A stretch of 16,693 nt of DNA from an uncultured Eggerthellaceae bacterium. Its GTDB lineage: Bacteria; Actinomycetota; Coriobacteriia; Coriobacteriales; Eggerthellaceae. Of this stretch, positions 12,694-16,693 are shown piece by piece. Each line of letters opens with the position of its first letter. The first letter of the stretch is position 1. A program made the position numbers and the translations under genes. The stretch spans positions 1-16,693 of the forward strand of contig CAQLOA010000007.1 in assembly GCA_948829205.1 (NCBI GenBank). The letters run 5' to 3'. The notes below the pieces were generated by a model. That model saw nothing but the letters and a program-made list of their open reading frames with translations. It had not been told where the DNA came from and searched no databases.

Positions 12694-14205
12694 ATGGGAT
12701 CAGACAACGCCGACAAGAAGTTCGTGATCGCGCTCGACCAGGGGACCACTTCGTCGCGGGCGATGCTGGTGGACAGGCAGGGCAACATCGTCGCCCGGAT
12801 GCAGCGGCAGTTCCCGCAGGTGTACCCGCAGCCTGGCTGGGTGGAGCACGACCCGGCCGACATCCTGTCGTCGCAGCTTGGAGTGCTGACCGAGCTGCTG
12901 CTGGCTAACAACGTGGACGCGTCGCAGATAGACTCCATCGGCATCACCAACCAGCGCGAGACCACGCTTGTGTGGGACCGCGAGACCGGCGAGCCGCTTC
13001 ACAACGCCATAGTGTGGCAATGTCGTCGAACCGCGCCGATGATCGAAGACGTGTGCGGCGACCCGGACGTTGCCCGCATGGTCGCCGAGAAGACCGGGCT
13101 GGTCCCCGACCCTTACTTCTCGGCCAGCAAGATAGCGTGGATTCTGGACCACGTGCCAGGCGCGCGAGAACGCGCCGCCGCTGGGAGGCTCGCTTTCGGC
13201 ACGGTGGACAGCTGGCTGGTGTGGAAGCTGACCTACGGAGAGGTGCACGCCACGGACATGACGAACGCCAGCCGCACCATGCTGTACAACATCCACACGT
13301 GCGAGTGGGACCCGTGGCTGCTCGACCTGTTCGGCATCCCTGCGTCGATGATGCCCGAAGTGAAGCCATCGACGGGATTCTTCGGCGTGACGTCGAACCC
13401 CGGCATAGTGCAGGGGATTCCCATATGCGGCGTGGCGGGCGACCAGCAGGCGGCGCTGTTCGGGCAGCGATGCTGGGAGCCTGGCGACGCCAAGAGCACC
13501 TACGGGACGGGTTGCTTCCTTCTCATGAACACCGGCCCCGAAGCATGTGCCAGCAGGCATGGGCTGGTGACCACGATCGCGGCCGTGGCGCCCGAGGTGG
13601 AAGGTGTGCACTACGCGCTGGAAGGCAGCGTGTTCATGGCAGGCGCGCTGATGCAGTGGCTGCGCGACGAGCTGGGGATACTGGACGACGTCGCCGACTC
13701 CAGCGCCATCGCCGCAAGCGTGCCCGACACCGAAGGCGTGTACGTGGTCCCGGCGTTCACGGGGCTTGGCGCGCCGTGGTGGGACGCCGAGGCGCGCGGA
13801 GCCATCTACGGGTTGACGCGCGGCGCAGGCCGCGCCCACATAGTGCGTGCCTCGCTGGAGGCGCTTGCCTACCAGGTCTGCGACCTGCTGCGCGCCATGG
13901 AGGAGGATGCGGGCATAAGCCTTCGCCAGTTGAATGTGGACGGTGGCGCGTCGGCGAACGAGTTTCTCATGCAGTTCCAGTCCGACCTGCTGAACCTGCC
14001 CGTCAGGCGCCCCGAAAACGCCGAGGCCACGGCCCTGGGGGCAGCCTATTTGGCCGGGCTTGCGACGGGTTTTTGGAGCGGGCTCGACGAGATCCGGGGA
14101 CTCGGGCGCAAGGAAGGGGAGTTCGACCCCTCCGGCACCGACGAATGGCGCCAGCGCCTCCTTGCGGGATGGCATGACGCCGTCGGGCGCACCCGCGTCT
14201 CCTGA
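12694..14205 (+). CDS. glpK: Glycerol kinase
   Basis: A 503-aa FGGY-family kinase that phosphorylates glycerol to sn-glycerol 3-phosphate with ATP. Motifs: ALDQGTTSSRAMLVD (13-27), GWVEHDP, TNQRETTLVWDRETGEPLHN, IVWQCRRT, YFSASKIAWILDHV, FGTVDSWLVWKLT, GVAGDQQAALFGQ (catalytic Asp), STYGTGCF, VPAFTGLGAPWWD and LNVDGGASANEFLMQFQSDLL. Length is typical of the family. The ATG at 12694 is chosen because GGAGG sits eight bases upstream; the ATG at 12670 directly after the previous stop has no such site. Many Firmicutes homologues carry a His in a YHFFG-like segment just before the PI-GVAGDQQ motif, phosphorylated by the PTS protein HPr; that segment lacks His here. No glpF or glpD is in the window. 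Confidence 0.96.
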   Translation: MGSDNADKKFVIALDQGTTSSRAMLVDRQGNIVARMQRQFPQVYPQPGWVEHDPADILSSQLGVLTELLLANNVDASQIDSIGITNQRETTLVWDRETGEPLHNAIVWQCRRTAPMIEDVCGDPDVARMVAEKTGLVPDPYFSASKIAWILDHVPGARERAAAGRLAFGTVDSWLVWKLTYGEVHATDMTNASRTMLYNIHTCEWDPWLLDLFGIPASMMPEVKPSTGFFGVTSNPGIVQGIPICGVAGDQQAALFGQRCWEPGDAKSTYGTGCFLLMNTGPEACASRHGLVTTIAAVAPEVEGVHYALEGSVFMAGALMQWLRDELGILDDVADSSAIAASVPDTEGVYVVPAFTGLGAPWWDAEARGAIYGLTRGAGRAHIVRASLEALAYQVCDLLRAMEEDAGISLRQLNVDGGASANEFLMQFQSDLLNLPVRRPENAEATALGAAYLAGLATGFWSGLDEIRGLGRKEGEFDPSGTDEWRQRLLAGWHDAVGRTRVS

Positions 14206-14239
14206 TGCTGCGGCATGGCGCGTAGGACGCACCCGCTTT

Positions 14240-14248
14240 TGCTATCAT
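14240..14248 (+). promoter_or_regulatory. Extended -10 promoter of HTH-cupin/acyl-CoA ligase operon
   Basis: TGCTATCAT fits an extended -10 element (TG-C-TATCAT) 35 bases after the glpK stop. It would give a leader of about 110 bases before the HTH-cupin ATG. No convincing -35 box is seen. Confidence 0.45.
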
Positions 14249-14282
14249 AGTCCCTTCGTTTGACGCATGCTGGCAGACGTCC

Positions 14283-14337
14283 GCGCCGCAATGCGCACGT
14301 CCGCCTGCATCCGCGCCACGGCGACGCATTGCGACGC
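14283..14337 (+). promoter_or_regulatory. Long stem in leader of HTH-cupin gene
   Basis: GCGCCGCAATGCG (14283-14295) pairs with CGCATTGCGACGC (14325-14337) at 12 of 13 positions, with a 29-base loop. It lies between the likely promoter and the ribosome binding site. It could be an operator for the HTH protein, with half-sites 42 bp apart, or an RNA structure affecting expression. Confidence 0.5.
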
Positions 14338-14368
14338 CGCAAAGCCGCATGGTTTCAAGGAGGCCATA

Positions 14369-14947
14369 ATGGACCAGAGCAACCGCCTGGGGAACAAGAT
14401 AACGACGCTTCGCGAAGCGCATCATCTGTCGGTGCAGGACCTTGCGGCCAGGTGCGGCTGCGACCCGGAGGTAATAGAGAAGCTCGAAGCCGGGGAGGTC
14501 CCGCCTTCGCTCGCCCCTCTGATCAAGCTGACGCGCGCACTGGGCGTGCGTCTGGGAACGCTGATGGACGACGACGAGTCGTTCGGCCCGGCCTACATCG
14601 ATTCCCGGCAGATGGAGGAGGTCGAACGCGTGAAGACGCTGCAGACCGCCCGCGACGCGGGGGACCTCAGCTACTTCAGCCTGGCAGCGGGACGCCCATC
14701 GCGCCACATGGACCCGTTCGTCATCACGGTGACGCCAACCGGCGAGGCCACGCACAAGCTGGACAGCCACGAGGGCGAGGAATGGCTTTACGGCATGGAG
14801 GGATGCATCGAGATCGAGTACGGCAACGACGTGTTCGTGCTGCATCCGGGAGAGAGCATCTACTACGATTCCATCGTGCCTCATCAGGTTCGCGCGCACA
14901 ATGGCGAGAACGCGAAGTTCCTAGCGTGCGTCTATACGCCTTTGTAG
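14369..14947 (+). CDS. HTH (XRE)-cupin transcriptional regulator
   Basis: A 192-aa protein. Residues about 7-68 form a Cro/CI helix-turn-helix (ITTLREAHHLSVQDLAARCG, then VIEKLEAGEVPPS and LGVRLGTLM). Residues about 115-190 form a single cupin domain with SHEGEEWLYGMEGCIEI (133-149) and LHPGESIYYDS (158-168), PH (171-172), a small-molecule sensing barrel. Such regulators commonly sit next to, and control, an acyl-CoA ligase gene. Here the ligase starts 12 bp after this stop, and the ligase ribosome binding site TAGGAG contains this gene's stop codon. The ATG at 14369 has AAGGAGG five bases upstream. The ligand is probably the ligase substrate or product, by inference. Confidence 0.9.
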   Translation: MDQSNRLGNKITTLREAHHLSVQDLAARCGCDPEVIEKLEAGEVPPSLAPLIKLTRALGVRLGTLMDDDESFGPAYIDSRQMEEVERVKTLQTARDAGDLSYFSLAAGRPSRHMDPFVITVTPTGEATHKLDSHEGEEWLYGMEGCIEIEYGNDVFVLHPGESIYYDSIVPHQVRAHNGENAKFLACVYTPL

Positions 14948-14959
14948 GAGCGCTTTCAT

Positions 14960-16645
14960 ATGGAGGAAAACAAGCAGCCCGTTCCGGGCGACCCTGACTA
15001 TCCGCTCCATTCGGAGCTGACGATAGGCGACTACTTCAGGCAGCAGGTCGCAATCGAGCCCGACCACGAGTTCGTCGTGTATCCCGACCGCGACCTGCGC
15101 TGGACCTACAAGGACTTCGACGAGCGCACCGACGCGCTGGCGAAGGGGCTGCTCGCCATAGGCATGCAGCCGGGCGACCATCTTGGCGTGTGGGCACGCA
15201 ACATCCCCGACTGGCTCACGTTCATGTACGCCACGGCCAAGGTCGGCATCGTGATGGTCACCGTGAACCCCATATATAAAAGCCACGAGATCGACTACGT
15301 GTTGAAGCAGTCCGACATGAAGGCGCTCTGCATCATCGACGCCTACCGCGACGTGGACTACCTGCAGATCGTCCGCGACCTGGTTCCCGAGTCGCTGCAG
15401 ATGCCCCGCGGCTACCTCGAGACCGAGACCTACCCGCACCTCAAGAACCTCATCTACATGGGACCCGAGAAGCACCGCGGCTTCTACAGCGTGCCAGAGC
15501 TGCTACTGCTTGGGCAGCACAGGCCCGACAGCGACCTCGAGTGGGCCAGCAACCAGTTCGACAACAACGACGTCGTGATGATGCAGTACACGTCGGGCAC
15601 GACGGGCTTTCCCAAGGGCGTCATGCTGACGCATCGCAACATCCTGAACAATGGGTTCTACATCGGCGAGGGGCAGAAGCTCGGCCCTGCCGACCGCGTG
15701 TGCCTTCCCGTGCCGTTCTTCCACTGCTTCGGATGCGTTCTGGGGGTCATGGCGAACCTCACACATCGGTCCACCATGCTGATAGTGGAGGACTTCGACG
15801 CCAGCCTCGTGCTGCAGGCGCTGCACAAGGAGAAGGCCACGGCCGTCTACGGCGTGCCCACCATGTTCATCGCCGAGCTCAACCACCCCGACTTCGACAC
15901 GTTCGACCTGTCTCACATGCGTACGGGAATCATGGCCGGAAGCCCCTGTCCGCCCGAGACCATGCGCGAGGTCATGGACAAGATGAACATGACCGAGATC
16001 ACCATATGCTACGGGCTGACCGAGACCAGTCCCGTGTTCACGCAGACCTCGGCCGATGACGACATCGAACACAAGTGCGAGACGGTGGGCAAGAAGCACC
16101 CGCCAGTAGACGTGCGCGTGATCGACCCGTCCGACGGCCACATCTGCGGCGTTGGCGAGCCGGGAGAACTCTGCTGCAAGGGCTACAACGTCATGAAGGG
16201 CTACTACAAGATGCCCGAGGAAACGGCCAAGGCGATCGACGCCGACGGCTACCTGCATTCGGGCGACCTGGGGATGGTGGACGAGGACGGCTACTACCGC
16301 GTCACGGGACGCATAAAGGACATGATCATCCGCGGCGGCGAGAACATCTACCCTTTGGAGATGGAGAACTTCCTGCTGACGCATCCGGGAGTGCTCGACG
16401 CGCAGGTGGTGGGCATCCCTGATGCGAAGTACGGCGAGATCGTGGGCGCGTTCCTCCGGGTGCGTCCGGGCTACGAAGACCTGACCGAGGAGGCCGTGCG
16501 CGAGTGGGCGATTCCCCGCATCGCCCGGTACAAGGTGCCCAAGCGCGTGTTCTTCGTGGACGACTTCCCCATGACGCCCTCCATGAAGGTGCAGAAGTTC
16601 AAGCTGCGCGAGATGGCCGAGGAGCTGGTGAAGGCCGGGAAGTAA
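14960..16645 (+). CDS. AMP-forming acyl-CoA ligase
   Basis: A 561-aa adenylate-forming enzyme that activates a carboxylic acid with ATP and joins it to CoA. Motifs in order: P-loop YTSGTTGFPKG (210-220), VPFFHCFG (251-258), the YGLTETSP adenine-binding motif (351-358), YLHSGDLG (431-438), the hinge GRIKDMIIRGGENIYP (450-465), and the C-terminal catalytic Lys543 in PSMKVQKFKLRE. The family usually has Gly before that lysine; here it is Met542. Length and motifs fit medium/long-chain fatty or aromatic acyl-CoA ligases; the substrate is not predictable. TAGGAG is placed before the ATG at 14960, overlapping the regulator's stop, so the two genes are one operon. The gene is complete. Confidence 0.93.
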   Translation: MEENKQPVPGDPDYPLHSELTIGDYFRQQVAIEPDHEFVVYPDRDLRWTYKDFDERTDALAKGLLAIGMQPGDHLGVWARNIPDWLTFMYATAKVGIVMVTVNPIYKSHEIDYVLKQSDMKALCIIDAYRDVDYLQIVRDLVPESLQMPRGYLETETYPHLKNLIYMGPEKHRGFYSVPELLLLGQHRPDSDLEWASNQFDNNDVVMMQYTSGTTGFPKGVMLTHRNILNNGFYIGEGQKLGPADRVCLPVPFFHCFGCVLGVMANLTHRSTMLIVEDFDASLVLQALHKEKATAVYGVPTMFIAELNHPDFDTFDLSHMRTGIMAGSPCPPETMREVMDKMNMTEITICYGLTETSPVFTQTSADDDIEHKCETVGKKHPPVDVRVIDPSDGHICGVGEPGELCCKGYNVMKGYYKMPEETAKAIDADGYLHSGDLGMVDEDGYYRVTGRIKDMIIRGGENIYPLEMENFLLTHPGVLDAQVVGIPDAKYGEIVGAFLRVRPGYEDLTEEAVREWAIPRIARYKVPKRVFFVDDFPMTPSMKVQKFKLREMAEELVKAGK

Positions 16646-16673
16646 GGCGCGGCGTGCATGCGAGCGGAATTGC

Positions 16674-16693
16674 GGGGAGCATTCCCCCCCCCC
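16674..16693. other. Short hairpin and C10 run at window end
   Basis: GGGGA (16674-16678) pairs with TCCCC (16683-16687) across a 4-base loop, and the window then ends in ten consecutive C (16684-16693). The run may be real, or a contig-end artefact of the kind made by poly-G reads. Confidence 0.5.

Noticed and set aside
12700..14232. 510-aa minus-strand frame opposite glpK
   Set aside because: Long antisense frames are expected opposite GC-rich genes; the product has no recognisable domain while glpK has all family motifs.
1..16693. CRISPR array, tRNA, rRNA or transposase
   Set aside because: No regularly spaced repeats, cloverleaf patterns, rRNA sequence or transposase motifs were seen on either strand.

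Overview
This 16.7 kb, high-GC window looks like a chromosomal contig end from a Coriobacteriia (Eggerthellaceae-like) gut actinobacterium. That is inference from GC-rich codon use, a cupin/HTH regulator paired with an acyl-CoA ligase, a BaiA-like short-chain dehydrogenase, and a DUF3990/HTH pair of the type seen in gut bacteria. No rRNA, tRNA, CRISPR, prophage or insertion sequence was recognised.

Layout. Positions 1-4856 look accessory. First comes a 5'-truncated DUF3990 gene overlapping an HTH partner. A minus-strand SemiSWEET-type transporter follows, then a minus-strand BceB/FtsX-like permease that lacks the usual large extracellular domain and has no ATPase gene here. This part ends with a hipBA kinase toxin-antitoxin operon. 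Its promoter carries two 20-bp operators 40 bp apart, and its transcript is predicted to be leaderless.

Positions 4908-6695 hold a minus-strand lipoprotein and a short-chain dehydrogenase. A 544-bp gene-free spacer separates the dehydrogenase from a divergent 108-aa acidic protein of unknown function. A strong intrinsic terminator follows at 7674-7705.

Positions 7802-9411 encode an ECF sigma factor translationally coupled (GTGA overlap) to a membrane anti-sigma protein. The anti-sigma has an RsgI-type Asn-Pro motif, six extracytoplasmic cysteines and a Gly/Gln/Ser/His-rich tail. It ends tail-to-tail with a RarD-type permease, both stop codons lying in one CTAG.

Positions 10660-16645 are all plus strand and metabolic: a BaiA-like SDR, a membrane-anchored endonuclease/exonuclease/phosphatase-fold hydrolase followed 24 bp later by glycerol kinase, and an HTH-cupin regulator followed 12 bp later by an AMP-forming acyl-CoA ligase. 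The window ends in a run of ten C, which may be a true contig end or an artefact.

The most interesting signals are the ECF/RsgI-like signalling pair, the hipBA control region, the permease without an ectodomain next to an inverted remnant of its own 3' end, the hydrolase-glycerol kinase pairing, and the structured leader of the HTH-cupin gene.
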